A program made the translations under genes and the position numbers. A DNA stretch of 64,000 nt from Sulfurospirillum diekertiae (GTDB lineage: Bacteria > Campylobacterota > Campylobacteria > Campylobacterales > Sulfurospirillaceae). Each line of letters opens with the position of its first letter. The stretch's first letter is position 1. Where the stretch lies: contig NZ_CP039734.2 in the NCBI RefSeq assembly GCF_011769985.2, forward strand, positions 1,302,001 through 1,366,000, written 5' to 3'. Below, piece by piece: positions 50,054-59,247 of the stretch. The notes beneath the pieces are model-generated. The model saw only the letters and a program-made list of their open reading frames with translations, was not told where the DNA came from and searched no databases.

Positions 50054-50950
50054 ATTTCTTTATTGCTCGTCGTCTGTCAATAATACTATTAAAGCTTTTT
50101 ATAGAACACAAAATCCCATATTAATGCAAAATGCTTTGATGCTTTAAAAGCTGAAGCGAATAGTTATAAAGAATATTCATTTATAGTAAAAACATTATTG
50201 AAAAACAAAGAAATTCTATAACAAAACCTAGCAGTGAACGCATGGCGTCACTGAAGTAAAACATTAAATGATAAAACTACTATCACATCATAAAAAATCA
50301 TAACTCTCCTTATGTTGTATTAACTACACTCTGCGGTTGTAGTGACCGAAAACTCAGTTGAATATAGTCTGCACTTTTATAGCATTGCATCGTGCTTGAT
50401 AGAAGCTTTCTATCCCCTTTGAGAGCGAAGGTTGGCGCGTTATGTAACGTAATGTACATAAATGATACGCGTGTAGGCTATGCGCGTAACACCTAATAGC
50501 TAATTTGTAGCTATATAACAAGAATAGTAAAATAATAAGATAGTGAAAGTATAGCATGTAAATAAGTCTCTCTTTGCCTTTTTACCGTTTTGGTATAGAA
50601 ATAAAAATGCGTTTATAAAGATAATAAATGCTTATTGGCGGGCTTTAAAACAAAAAAAATACAATCACAATTTATAATTATTCAATACTAAAATTCAATT
50701 ATTTTTTCAACGTTTTATATCGATTGAACATGCTATTACAAAAATATTATTAAATATATCAGTAAGAAGACTAAGTACTATATCTTAAAACAAACAATGC
50801 AAAAGTAAAATAAAAATTACAAAATTCAATTTGGAGTATTTTAAATTTGCAAGTAAAAAAAGTTTTTTGACTTTATAATAACTATCAATATGACATTGAG
50901 TATCTTAATAATACAATGTAAGTAAATATATTTATCAGGAATAGGTACAG
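50054..50950. other. Gene-poor stretch with small remnants
   Basis: I see no intact gene. At about 50128-50220 a frame without a start encodes a stretch like FDALKAEANSYKEYSF ending at TAA, which looks like the C-terminal end of a lost protein. The remainder is AT-rich with many stops in all frames. This region and the hsdM pseudogene after it appear to be a graveyard of accessory genes. Confidence 0.5.
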
Positions 50951-50952
50951 TG

Positions 50953-51436
50953 AACTTTGTACGAGTGCCGATGAACTTCAAGGCAGAATGGATGCAAGTG
51001 AGTATAAAAATTATATATTTACTTTACTATTTTAAAATATTCACAGATAAAAAAAGATGATGCAAGCAGTTTAATAGAAGTGCCAGAAAGTGCAAGTTTT
51101 ATGATATGGAAAAGCTTGTAGTTGACAAGATCAACAAAATCATCTCAGCTCTTGCAGAAGCAAATAACTTAAAATGTGTCATCGATAAAGCTGATTTTAA
51201 TGACAAAACTAAGCTTGGCGATTGCAAGAACTCTATCAAAATATTTAACAATCTTGAGCTTGATGGCAACACCGCAGAAGGCAATGATATACTTGGTAAT
51301 ACGCTACTTTGCAACAGAATGTGGCAAAAGTAAAAGACAGTTTTATAGACCATCTGAAGTCTCCAATATTATATCGCAAATTATCGTCATAAAGAAAAAT
51401 ACCACTCAAAATCAAACGATTTATAAAACAAAACAT
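50953..51436 (+). pseudogene. hsdM: Type I restriction methyltransferase (hsdM) N-terminal remnant
   Basis: Segments in three changing frames match HsdM in order: SADELQGRMDASEYKNY at ~50964, LIEVPESASF at ~51068, then MEKLVVDKINKII and DFNDKTKLGDCKNS from 51106. YFATECGKSKRQFYRPSEVS follows from ~51303 and TIYK near 51418. At least three frameshifts and a stop at ~51036 interrupt it, and the methyltransferase core (the NPPF motif) is absent. It is the decayed remains of a type I restriction-modification locus. Confidence 0.8.
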
Positions 51437-51571
51437 GTGGAAGTGTGTCGCTCTTTTTAAAAGCCTTTTCTAATTCTTTTAAATTTAAGTTTATTTTAAC
51501 ATTCCTATGAGACATTGGTTAGTTCTTTTATCTAAAATACTATTGATAAAATTTATTTAAAGGAACTTACC

Positions 51572-52048
51572 ATGAAAAAGACGCTTAGTCTGCTTGTTAG
51601 TAGTGTTGCGCTATTGGCTGTAACAGGAGGTGCATTAAACGCATCTGAACAAATTGCAAAATATGACAATTTAAATCATGTTGTCAACCCGGATGGCAAA
51701 AAGGCATATGTCTTAAACTATGTTGAAACAGCGGATGGAAAGCCTGATAAAAAACTAACAATTAATATTCCAGAACTTCCCTACAAAGCCAGCTTCAATT
51801 TATGTCCAAATGTTGAAGAAGCAGATAAATGCAAAGGGTCTGTCTTTGTTAGAAAAAATGACGCTGAATTTTTAGTAGACTACAATGTAGTATTTTTAGA
51901 CAGCATGAAAGACAAAAAACCAGCTATAACACAAATTGAGAGTACAGAGGTCCCAATGGCTCTAAATGTCAAAAGCGATGAAGAGGAATTGTTTCTTTAC
52001 CAAACATTGAGCGTTCACAACCGTTATTGGATGTTAAAAAACAAATAA
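51572..52048 (+). CDS. Secreted hypothetical protein
   Basis: The 158-residue precursor has a clear signal peptide (Lys-Lys, hydrophobic core, cleavage near GALNA, residue ~24). The mature part has two cysteines (LCPNVEEADKCKG) that may form a disulfide, and a mainly beta-type pattern. No family recognised. AAAGGAACTTACC precedes the ATG. It stands alone between the hsdM remnant and a peptidase-like fragment. A hairpin with a T run follows at 52058-52096. Confidence 0.65.
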   Translation: MKKTLSLLVSSVALLAVTGGALNASEQIAKYDNLNHVVNPDGKKAYVLNYVETADGKPDKKLTINIPELPYKASFNLCPNVEEADKCKGSVFVRKNDAEFLVDYNVVFLDSMKDKKPAITQIESTEVPMALNVKSDEEELFLYQTLSVHNRYWMLKNK

Positions 52049-52057
52049 AACCTTGTG

Positions 52058-52096
52058 AAGAAGTGGGTTTTAACAAGAAAGAGCCTGCTTCTTTTT
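52058..52096 (+). terminator. Imperfect terminator after the secreted protein gene
   Basis: AAGAAG at 52058-52063 pairs with CTTCTT at 52088-52093, with an additional GG/CC pairing inside the loop and a T run after it. The stem is short and imperfect. Confidence 0.45.
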
Positions 52097-52278
52097 AAAA
52101 CATTGCTCTTACCTTTCTATTTTTCTATTTTAACATCGTTTTTAAGCCATAAAACTTAATCAAAAGTGCCGTCCCTCTTTTTGAAGACTTAATATATCAA
52201 TACATTCAGATTATGATTGTGTACTTGAAGATGAAATACTCACGCTTGAGAGTTACAGATTTATTATGCGTTTAAACT

Positions 52279-52572
52279 TTAAAGCTTGAAATTTTGAATC
52301 AATGGATAAACAACTCATCAGAAACTATTTCATCATTAGCGGCAAAAGAGCGATTGATTAGCAAAAAGTGTATTAAAAAGAAAAAAATACTCTTAAATTT
52401 TGAGCTTGCAAAACAGCCTATTGAGTGTATAAAATATATCATCGTTCATGAGATGATTCATCTACTTGAGCGATACCACAATGATAATTTTAAATCTTTG
52501 ATGGATAAATATATGCCAAATTGGATTGAGAGAAAAAAACTCCTTGAATATTATCCTCTTTGTTGCTGTTGA
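52279..52572 (+). pseudogene. C-terminal fragment of a YgjP/M48-type metallopeptidase
   Basis: The frame has no good ATG; the first possible start is TTG at 52294. It encodes ELAKQPIECIKYIIVHEMIH, containing the zinc-binding HExxH, followed by LLERYHNDNF and YMPNWIERKK, the pattern of the YgjP-like (DUF45) family. The N-terminal part and the usual WGSC segment are missing or scrambled (SKKCIKKKK). Such genes often accompany type I restriction loci, which agrees with the hsdM remnant 0.8 kb upstream. Confidence 0.7.
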
Positions 52573-52595
52573 TTGAAATAATTATACTGGAGTTT

Positions 52596-53627
52596 TTACC
52601 CTAAATAATGCTCTGAGATATTAGCTCTTTCATGTTTCATGGCCCAAGAAACCTCCTGAAGAGCTTGTACGTAAGAAAGCCCACCAATAACTTGAATTTT
52701 AAAAAATCGCTCTTGTGCGTAATTCCATCGTAATCCATGAGTCGCATCATATTTTTGCCCTGTCTGATTTGCTGCTTTTTTAAGAGCTAATCGATACTTA
52801 TTTTTATTAATAATGAATTTTGAGTGTTGTATAAGATAAGCTTTTAGCTCTTGATAAGTTTCAACTTTAACCGATAAGTTCCCTGGCTTTCCTCCTTTCT
52901 CAACATCAAATATTCTTCCTTTTTGCATAGCCTCATATGTGTCGTATTCGTAGCCTTGCAGTTGAGGCACGCTAGAGTATGTATCATCTACTCTTGCATA
53001 CTCAATAGTGTCACTTAGCGTATTATCTTTTAACTTATGCGTTTGCACTCTCATATATTCATCAATACGTAAGACCCCTTCTAATCTAGCCCCTGATTCA
53101 TATTGAATTTTTGCAGCAAGTTTGTACAAAGGATCTTCAATAGCATTAATAAGTGCTTTGGGGTTTTCATAAATGCGTGAAAAGTTAGGATCAGCACTGG
53201 TCTCTATCACGAGTTTGTGTTTTCTTGCATCATTAAGGATGGTTTGGCGAATGCTAAAATCGTATACATAGTGCGTATTCGTTGCATATCTTTGTTGTTC
53301 TTCAATAAATTTCTCATGAAGCATTGTTAATGCATGTTCAAGCTTACCAATTGCGCAACTAATGGTTTCAAGATATTGTTCACTTACTCCTTGAAATACC
53401 TTTTTCATCATAAAGCCCATGATATACTCTGGGGTAAGCTTTTGAAGATCTTTAATGCCATAGTTGTCTTTTACATAATTACCTAATTGATTCCATATCT
53501 CTCTATATGTTTGAATCGTCCTAGTATTGGCTAGCTCTCCAGTTTGTTTTTGAAGAGCCTTGGATAGTCCTGGATGAAAAATGACTTCTGAGAGTAGTCC
53601 TGTTTGGTATTCAATTTTACTTCTCAT
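52596..53627 (-). CDS. Tyrosine recombinase-like protein
   Basis: The 343-residue protein has an N-terminal SAM-like helical region and a catalytic-type C-terminal half. The likely catalytic Arg is in YESGARLEGVLR, His-x2-Arg in THGLRWNYAQ, and a terminal MKHERANISEHYLG provides the His and the probable nucleophilic Tyr. The spacing is unusual for phage integrases, and it may be a relative used by Campylobacterota mobile elements. It overlaps the next minus-strand gene by 4 bases and probably forms an operon with 53624-54160, 54233-54742 and 54749-54952. Confidence 0.7.
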   Translation of the reverse strand: MRSKIEYQTGLLSEVIFHPGLSKALQKQTGELANTRTIQTYREIWNQLGNYVKDNYGIKDLQKLTPEYIMGFMMKKVFQGVSEQYLETISCAIGKLEHALTMLHEKFIEEQQRYATNTHYVYDFSIRQTILNDARKHKLVIETSADPNFSRIYENPKALINAIEDPLYKLAAKIQYESGARLEGVLRIDEYMRVQTHKLKDNTLSDTIEYARVDDTYSSVPQLQGYEYDTYEAMQKGRIFDVEKGGKPGNLSVKVETYQELKAYLIQHSKFIINKNKYRLALKKAANQTGQKYDATHGLRWNYAQERFFKIQVIGGLSYVQALQEVSWAMKHERANISEHYLG

Positions 53628-54160
53628 TCGTACACCTTAGGTGTTTTGAGTTTAAATGATTTTTCACTGTAAAAACATTCGACACTTTCATTGAGTGCTT
53701 CTTCAACGATTGTCCCACTATGTAAATAGTAATGCAATTGTCTTACCAAAATACGACATTCAACTTTACATAATGTTTCAGCTAAGATAAAATTCTTTGC
53801 TTTCCTATCAAACACTTCGATACAAATATTGGTTGGCTTTTTAGGGTGCAAATAGAGCTTGATTCCATTCGCTCTTTCATAATTAAATATGGCATAGTTC
53901 TTTTGACTCATAAGCTGGGAATGGATAAATGCCAGTAGAATCTCTTGAAAATGAATAATGAAGATACGATTCACCAAAGGTGTTGTTCTCCAATAAAGTG
54001 TATCTATTTCGTAATAGGGATGACTTTTTTGTAACACATACCCACTCTCAATTTTTCCATTTTTCCCAGCACTGGTTGGGATAATCTTATTTTCTGGGAT
54101 TTCTATTCTATCTGTAGCAAGATAAAACTCTTGAATCAATGGTATTACATGTAAACTCAT
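53624..54160 (-). CDS. Hypothetical protein of the recombinase operon
   Basis: The 178-residue soluble protein shows no membrane segment or known motif that I can identify. It overlaps the recombinase start by 4 bases (ATGA), so it is probably made with it and may assist in recombination or replication of the element. A TTACATGTAA core is found at 54145-54154, the only copy seen in the accessory region. Confidence 0.55.
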   Translation of the reverse strand: MSLHVIPLIQEFYLATDRIEIPENKIIPTSAGKNGKIESGYVLQKSHPYYEIDTLYWRTTPLVNRIFIIHFQEILLAFIHSQLMSQKNYAIFNYERANGIKLYLHPKKPTNICIEVFDRKAKNFILAETLCKVECRILVRQLHYYLHSGTIVEEALNESVECFYSEKSFKLKTPKVYE

Positions 54161-54232
54161 ACGAACTCCTTATATAGTTTTTTTGTAAAGATAAAACCCT
54201 ATAGATACTATTCGTTTTAAAAAGCATAATTT

Positions 54233-54742
54233 TTAAAAATCACTCTTTACTTGCCTTACAGCATATTTAAGATCTTCATCTTTTTGTTTTATGTTGGGAT
54301 AAAGTCTGGCTATAAGAGTATGATCTACTTTGAAAGAATGGTGTTTTGCTAAAAAGGCCTTTACTTTTGGAAAACTAAAATGTTCTTCTTTAACTAAGCG
54401 ATAGACCAAAGGGGCATAGTGTCCTAATTGCTTAGACGACTTGGTAACCTTTTTCTTTTTGTGGGCTGCTAATGTCACTTTTATTTGCATGTTAAATTTC
54501 TCCTCTAGGGTAGTTAATTCCTTTGAATGCTTTTTTGCAGAACCAAGGTGTAAGGTATGGTAATGTGCTTCAAGGGAGAATAGAAGCGCACTATGTAAAA
54601 GATGAGAGCGATTTAGCTTAGAATCATTTCGTGATTTAAGAGCGTAGTAACGCTCTAAACTATTTTCCAAAATTTCACATTGCGTTACATCTGGTATTTT
54701 TGAAAATTTCCGTAAAAGCTGCTCTTGGGTATATGTTTTCAA
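54233..54742 (-). CDS. Hypothetical basic protein of the recombinase operon
   Basis: The 169-residue protein is helical and strongly basic in the middle (AHKKKKVTKSSKQLG). Its C-terminal third (FSFPKVKAFLAKHHSFKVDHTLIARLYP) could form a DNA-binding helical domain. I do not recognise a family. It lies between the AlpA-like gene (6 bases upstream) and the 178-residue gene (72 bases downstream), all on the minus strand. Confidence 0.55.
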   Translation of the reverse strand: MKTYTQEQLLRKFSKIPDVTQCEILENSLERYYALKSRNDSKLNRSHLLHSALLFSLEAHYHTLHLGSAKKHSKELTTLEEKFNMQIKVTLAAHKKKKVTKSSKQLGHYAPLVYRLVKEEHFSFPKVKAFLAKHHSFKVDHTLIARLYPNIKQKDEDLKYAVRQVKSDF

Positions 54743-54748
54743 GAAATA

Positions 54749-54952
54749 TTATTTAGATTTATTTTGTAGATTTATTTCATAAGCTATAGGATCTTTTAAA
54801 TATTCCATTAATTCACTTTCCCTCCACCGTGGGCTCCTAGAGCCTAAATAGATGGGAGAAGGCGCTTTTTTTAATTTCATTAGATTGCGCCAGCTACCTT
54901 CTTTTTTATTAACTATTTGAAGTACATTTGCAAGACGATATAATTTATCCAT
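54749..54952 (-). CDS. AlpA-like small DNA-binding protein
   Basis: The 67-residue protein has the AlpA/MerR-like excisionase pattern: helices LANVLQIVNKKEGSWRNLM, then PSPIYLGSRSPRWRESELMEYL, where the late Arg-Trp-x-x-x-Glu signature is typical. Such proteins regulate integrase expression or act as excisionase. It is the first gene of the minus-strand recombinase operon and is divergent from the CI-like gene at 55249; the 296-base spacer has no gene and probably holds the operators. Confidence 0.7.
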   Translation of the reverse strand: MDKLYRLANVLQIVNKKEGSWRNLMKLKKAPSPIYLGSRSPRWRESELMEYLKDPIAYEINLQNKSK

Positions 54953-55248
54953 TTTTTATTCCTAGTATGATATATTTTTTTACAAAATAAATCTGCATTT
55001 ATTGCGGTATAATATTGTATATTTTATTAATATTAGCTTATAAATGCAGTTATTTGCATATTTTACGGTTTATTTATACTACTTTAACTATTTAATTATA
55101 TGATATTGTCTAATACTTCACTTAGATGATAAAACTTTTTTATCATTCCTTGCCTTTTTTGTGATATAATGATGTAATTAAGAATTTAATGCGCTTTATT
55201 CGCGGTATATTATTGTATTTAAATTTAATAAGCTTTAAAAGGGGATAT

Positions 55249-55656
55249 ATGCAGTTTAATGCAAATTATTTTATCGACCGATTACTTGATTACTATAAAG
55301 TTGCAACCATTGTTGCACTATCTTCTAAAATGCAAATATCGCAACAAACTATAACGTCATGGCGGACACGTAATTCTGTTTCAGCAATTCGTAAAAAGTG
55401 CCGAGAATTAGGTATTTATCACGATATTTTTAATAATTTAATATCTTCAAACAATAATTTTCAAAATGCAAATTTAAGTGGCGGTGCTACTGGAGTTGAA
55501 ATTGGCTCCATAAACAAATCAATTCATTCTATTGCGAATAATGATTTTGGTTGTGATGATCTTGTCAAATCTCTTGTTAAAGAGCTTTGCAAGAAATATA
55601 AAGACGATATGGACACTCTTAAAACTTTATTGTTTCAACTAACTCTCCAGAAGTAA
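55249..55656 (+). CDS. CI-repressor-like HTH protein
   Basis: I take the ATG at 55249 behind AAAAGGGGATAT; the frame is open to 55189. The 135-residue protein has an N-terminal domain like phage CI repressors (FIDRLLDYYKVATIVALSS then QQTITSWRTRNSVSA), a central low-complexity segment (NNFQNANLSGGATGVEIG) and a helical C-terminus. It is 4 bases upstream of a membrane protein gene that carries a similar short segment (DFRDANFQDESAGVKL). Probably a regulator of the divergent recombinase operon. Confidence 0.65.
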   Translation: MQFNANYFIDRLLDYYKVATIVALSSKMQISQQTITSWRTRNSVSAIRKKCRELGIYHDIFNNLISSNNNFQNANLSGGATGVEIGSINKSIHSIANNDFGCDDLVKSLVKELCKKYKDDMDTLKTLLFQLTLQK

Positions 55657-55660
55657 AAAA

Positions 55661-56218
55661 ATGGATAATTCAGATATTACTACTTCTATTGATACGATAA
55701 AGAATGATTTTAGAGATGCAAATTTCCAAGATGAATCAGCAGGGGTTAAATTAAATAATTGCAAAATCAACTTATTGACTAATCAATTTAATTTCCCAAA
55801 ACTTCATTGCATCTTTGATAAACCAAAATTTGATTCTCAAAAATTTATACAAACTGGGGCACATACTCTTGTCTATTTTTTAATTATTATTGTTAGTGCT
55901 TTTTTGATTTTAGTAACTGTATTCGATTCGCAATTTAAAAATTTAAAAGATTTAGAACCTTATCTTGTAAAAATTCTAATTGATTTAATTATGTTGGTTT
56001 TGGTACTTGTGGCTTTTTTTGAGGTTTTCTATCGAAAATATAAAATAAATTTTTCAAATAAGCTATGCTCTATTATTAGAAAAAGTTTTCTTTTCTACAT
56101 TTTACTTTTTACTTTTTTAACATTATTATATATTTATTTTGGTTTGTACAAGTTTGCATTGCTATTTTTTATGGCCGCCACATACACTTTAGTTATTTTA
56201 TTTCTGGTAAAAAAATAA
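55661..56218 (+). CDS. Membrane protein paired with the CI-like gene
   Basis: The 185-residue protein has a soluble N-terminus of ~65 residues and four predicted membrane helices (~67-90, 100-122, 136-158, 162-183). Near residue 17 it has FRDANFQDESAGVKLN, similar in pattern to the middle of the preceding HTH protein. It starts 4 bases after that gene. Convergent with the integrase gene at 56244. Family and function are unknown. Confidence 0.6.
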   Translation: MDNSDITTSIDTIKNDFRDANFQDESAGVKLNNCKINLLTNQFNFPKLHCIFDKPKFDSQKFIQTGAHTLVYFLIIIVSAFLILVTVFDSQFKNLKDLEPYLVKILIDLIMLVLVLVAFFEVFYRKYKINFSNKLCSIIRKSFLFYILLFTFLTLLYIYFGLYKFALLFFMAATYTLVILFLVKK

Positions 56219-56243
56219 CTATAGTAGTTTTAAATTAATTTGT

Positions 56244-57467
56244 TTAAATACTTAACTTCAACTGGTCTAAATAATCACTCCACCATTGCATTAATATCTT
56301 TCTTTCTTTTAAATATTCAGCATGATTGTATGCGGCTTTTACACCAGAGCGTTCAGCGTGAGCCAATTGCCTTTCTATAGCATCACTATGAATTCCATGC
56401 TCACTGATTTGTTCATGTAAGATTGTTGAAGCCATTGCGCGAAATCCATGATAGACAATTTCTTCTTTTGAATATCCTAACCGTCTCAGAGCATAGTTAA
56501 GCGTGTTTTCACTCATTATTTTTATATTAGAGATTGAAGAAGGGAAAACATATAGACTACAATGTGCATTAATTGAATATGCGTGTTTCAAAATTTCTAT
56601 TGTTCGATCTGTAAGTGGAACAATATGAGGAGCTTTCATTTTCATTTTAGCTGCTGGAATTCTAATTTCTCTTTTTTCAAAATCTATTTCTTTCCACTCT
56701 AATGATCTTATATTAGAAGACCGTAAAAAAATATAAGGTGAAATCATCAAAGCTAGTTTAGTGTTAATATCACCTTTGTAGCCATCAATAGCGCGGAGGA
56801 GGGCACCAACTTCTTGTGAATCTGTTATTGTTGGGAAATGCCTACGCTCTTGCGCTTGAATAACCATACTTTTTTCAATATCGGCAATAATATTATGCTC
56901 AACAATTTGCATAGTAACAGCATAACGCCAAATATTATTGAGCATGTTTAAAACTCGATCAGCTACTTCAAAAGCACCTTTATTTTGGATTTCTTTTAAT
57001 ATAGCTATTACTTCTAAACGACTAATTGTTTTGATATCCTTTTGCCCAATACTAATATATACATGATTAACTAAAAAGCTTTTTTTCTTTTGAATAGTTG
57101 TTTGAGCAAGTTTTCCAGCTTTTATATTAAACCATTCTTCTGATATATTTTGTAGAGTTGTACAATGTGCCAATTCTTTTTTATTATCTTTACGCTCTTG
57201 AGACGGATCAATGCTCTTGAATATTTTTTCTTTTGATTCCTGTCTTAACTTTCTAGCTTGTGCAAGTGTTATTTCTGGATATGTTCCAAAAGAGATTGTT
57301 TTTCGTGTACCTTGAAATCTGTAATCAAAACCCCATCTTTTATTTCGTTCTTTTTTAGACCAAATAATAATATATAGTCCATCACCATCATAAAGTTTAT
57401 AGTCTTTTTCTTTTCGCTTAGCATTTTTTATCTGCATCTCAGATAGCGGTATAATCGACTTAGCCAT
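56244..57467 (-). CDS. int: P4-type tyrosine integrase
   Basis: The 407-residue protein has the P4/CP4-type N-terminal domain (YDGDGLYIIIW, then FGTYPEITLAQARKLRQ), a core-binding domain, and a catalytic domain with Arg (FLRSSNIRSLEWKE), HGFRAMAST, and a terminal HAERSGVKAAYNHAEY with the nucleophilic Tyr. It recombines at tRNA genes. A tRNA 3'-end fragment lies 190 bases upstream of its start (57657-57680), and three TACTGTCA motifs lie between, so the gene is in the usual place next to its attachment site. Confidence 0.92.
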   Translation of the reverse strand: MAKSIIPLSEMQIKNAKRKEKDYKLYDGDGLYIIIWSKKERNKRWGFDYRFQGTRKTISFGTYPEITLAQARKLRQESKEKIFKSIDPSQERKDNKKELAHCTTLQNISEEWFNIKAGKLAQTTIQKKKSFLVNHVYISIGQKDIKTISRLEVIAILKEIQNKGAFEVADRVLNMLNNIWRYAVTMQIVEHNIIADIEKSMVIQAQERRHFPTITDSQEVGALLRAIDGYKGDINTKLALMISPYIFLRSSNIRSLEWKEIDFEKREIRIPAAKMKMKAPHIVPLTDRTIEILKHAYSINAHCSLYVFPSSISNIKIMSENTLNYALRRLGYSKEEIVYHGFRAMASTILHEQISEHGIHSDAIERQLAHAERSGVKAAYNHAEYLKERKILMQWWSDYLDQLKLSI

Positions 57468-57473
57468 GATAAA

Positions 57474-57533
57474 TGACAGTACCTCACTTTATTTTTTTTG
57501 TAATTGTAGCATGTACTGTCAAAAATACTGTCA
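57474..57533. promoter_or_regulatory. Three copies of TACTGTCA between int and the att site
   Basis: TGACAGTA at 57474-57481 (reverse orientation) and TACTGTCA at 57514-57521 and 57526-57533 lie just upstream of the integrase start. They may be arm-type integrase or excisionase sites or operators controlling int. Confidence 0.5.
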
Positions 57534-57656
57534 TATATTTTGAATGTCAGTAAATTTATCTGATGTTATTTGAAGGTAAATAGAGCACATAAAGCGCTAT
57601 TTAAAAGGGTTTTATGAGGTTAAATGAACTTTTATGATTGTGTTTAAAAGAAGAGA

Positions 57657-57680
57657 TGGTACCTGAGGCCGGACTCGAAC
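57657..57680 (-). other. att site: 3'-end fragment of a tRNA gene
   Basis: On the minus strand these 24 bases read as a T-loop (TTCGAGT), the 3' half of a T-stem, an acceptor arm and an encoded CCA end, so they equal the 3' end of a tRNA gene, probably tRNA-Leu. The rest of the tRNA is absent on the 5' side (positions above 57680), so this is a duplicated att fragment, not a gene. The surrounding 57534-58060 holds no gene; it is AT-rich. Confidence 0.8.
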
Positions 57681-58060
57681 TCATAGAAATAAATACGAAA
57701 AATCCCTAAATATAGGCATTTCATCAATTATTTGTTAGCCAAGAACACACTCATCTTAGTAGAATTATTGACACTTTTAATTATATTAATACATAATATA
57801 TTATGTATTAATATTTGTATATGTTTCCTAATAAGTTTTCTAGTTTTCGTTTTATCCTACAAACTTTTATCATAATACGTGTCTTATATCTTATCAATAA
57901 ATAATTACCTCATTAACAATAATGTCATAAAATTTCCACTTTTTTACACTAAAAATTGGAAATTTCTACGAATCACTTGATATTACATAGCTAATATGAA
58001 ATTTTTTGATACAATTTAAATTATCTAGAGTTCTAGTCATCTACATTATTGAGGTTTAAA

Positions 58061-59242
58061 ATGCAAAAAATACAAGGTGAAGTTTTTGAAATACAAGGTA
58101 TTCGTGATATATTGAATGGCCAAGCACAGTTATCTGCAGATTTAATAAATGATAAATATAGACGTGGTGAAATTAGAATTATAACTGAACAAGCTAGATA
58201 TCCAATTGATAGTATAACAACTATGCTTGATAGTAAAAAATATAAATTAAATCCAGAGTATCAAAGAAGAAAAAGATGGGATAATTTAAGAAAATCTCGT
58301 TTGATTGAATCATTTATAATGAATGTGCCAATACCGCCAATTTTTTTATATGAAGTCAATTATTCAGAGTATGAAGTAATGGACGGATTACAAAGATTAA
58401 CAACAATATATGATTTTTATGATGGTCAATTCAGATTAGAGGGGTTACTGTATTGGAAAGAATTAAATGGAATGACATACAATGAACTTCCAAGTGAAGT
58501 TCAAAAAGGAATTGATCGTAGATACCTCTCATCCATAGTTTTACTTCAAGAAACTGCAAAAAATAGAACAGAAGCAGAATCATTAAAGCAAATTGTTTTT
58601 GAGAGATTAAATAGCGGTGGAGAAAAATTAGAACCACAGGAAATTCGTAATGCTTTATATAATGGCTCTTTTAATCAAAAATGTATTACATTAGCAGAAA
58701 ATAAGCACTTCAAAGAAATGTGGAATATTGTCGATTTTAATCAACAACCAAAGCAAGCAAGCGAATCATATAGAAAAATGGAAGATGTAGAGTTGGTTTT
58801 AAGATTCTTTGCTTATCGTTTTATTGATAAACTTAGTGGCTATACTGTTGAAAAATTTTTGGATGAATATTTAAAGGAAGCAAATAAATTCAATAATACA
58901 ACGATTCAGCAATTAGAAAAGTTATTTAGTGAAACTATTGAAACAGTTTTTACTATTTTTGGTAAAAAAGCTTTTGTTCTCCCAAAAATCAAGCGAGAAA
59001 CTTCAAAGCCTACGAAAACAGTTTATGATCCTCTTATGCAATCAGTTGCAATATTTATTTTAGATGGTAAAAAAGATTTATTAATACAAAACGCAACAAT
59101 ATTATCAAGTGCAAAATTTGCCGATGAAAGTAAAATTATTAATTCAGAAGGTAAAGCGTTATTTGATGGACGATATAATTCCAATATTGAAGTAAGTAAA
59201 AGAATATTATATTTTAATGATTTGATTAATTCAAATATTTAA
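58061..59242 (+). CDS. DUF262 (ParB-like nuclease fold) protein
   Basis: I take the ATG at 58061 behind TTGAGGTTTAAA. The 393-residue protein has the DUF262 signature: PEYQRRKRWDNLRKSRLIES, IPPIFLYE, the catalytic-type MDGLQRLTTIYDFY (Asp108-Gly-Leu-Gln-Arg112) and FERLNSGGEKLEPQEIRNA from Phe180. DUF262 is the GmrS-like domain of type IV restriction enzymes; there is no GmrD/HNH domain here. Five bases downstream is a HEPN-domain gene, so the partner may be supplied separately. Probably part of an anti-phage system carried by the island. No signal or membrane segment. Confidence 0.88.
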   Translation: MQKIQGEVFEIQGIRDILNGQAQLSADLINDKYRRGEIRIITEQARYPIDSITTMLDSKKYKLNPEYQRRKRWDNLRKSRLIESFIMNVPIPPIFLYEVNYSEYEVMDGLQRLTTIYDFYDGQFRLEGLLYWKELNGMTYNELPSEVQKGIDRRYLSSIVLLQETAKNRTEAESLKQIVFERLNSGGEKLEPQEIRNALYNGSFNQKCITLAENKHFKEMWNIVDFNQQPKQASESYRKMEDVELVLRFFAYRFIDKLSGYTVEKFLDEYLKEANKFNNTTIQQLEKLFSETIETVFTIFGKKAFVLPKIKRETSKPTKTVYDPLMQSVAIFILDGKKDLLIQNATILSSAKFADESKIINSEGKALFDGRYNSNIEVSKRILYFNDLINSNI

Positions 59243-59247
59243 AATAC

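Noticed and set aside
50354-50557. 67-residue frame on the minus strand
   Set aside because: No ribosome binding site, odd composition, and it lies in a decayed region; no support as a gene.
57657-57690. Complete tRNA gene
   Set aside because: Only the T-loop, 3' T-stem, acceptor and CCA are present; no anticodon or D arm can be found on the 5' side.
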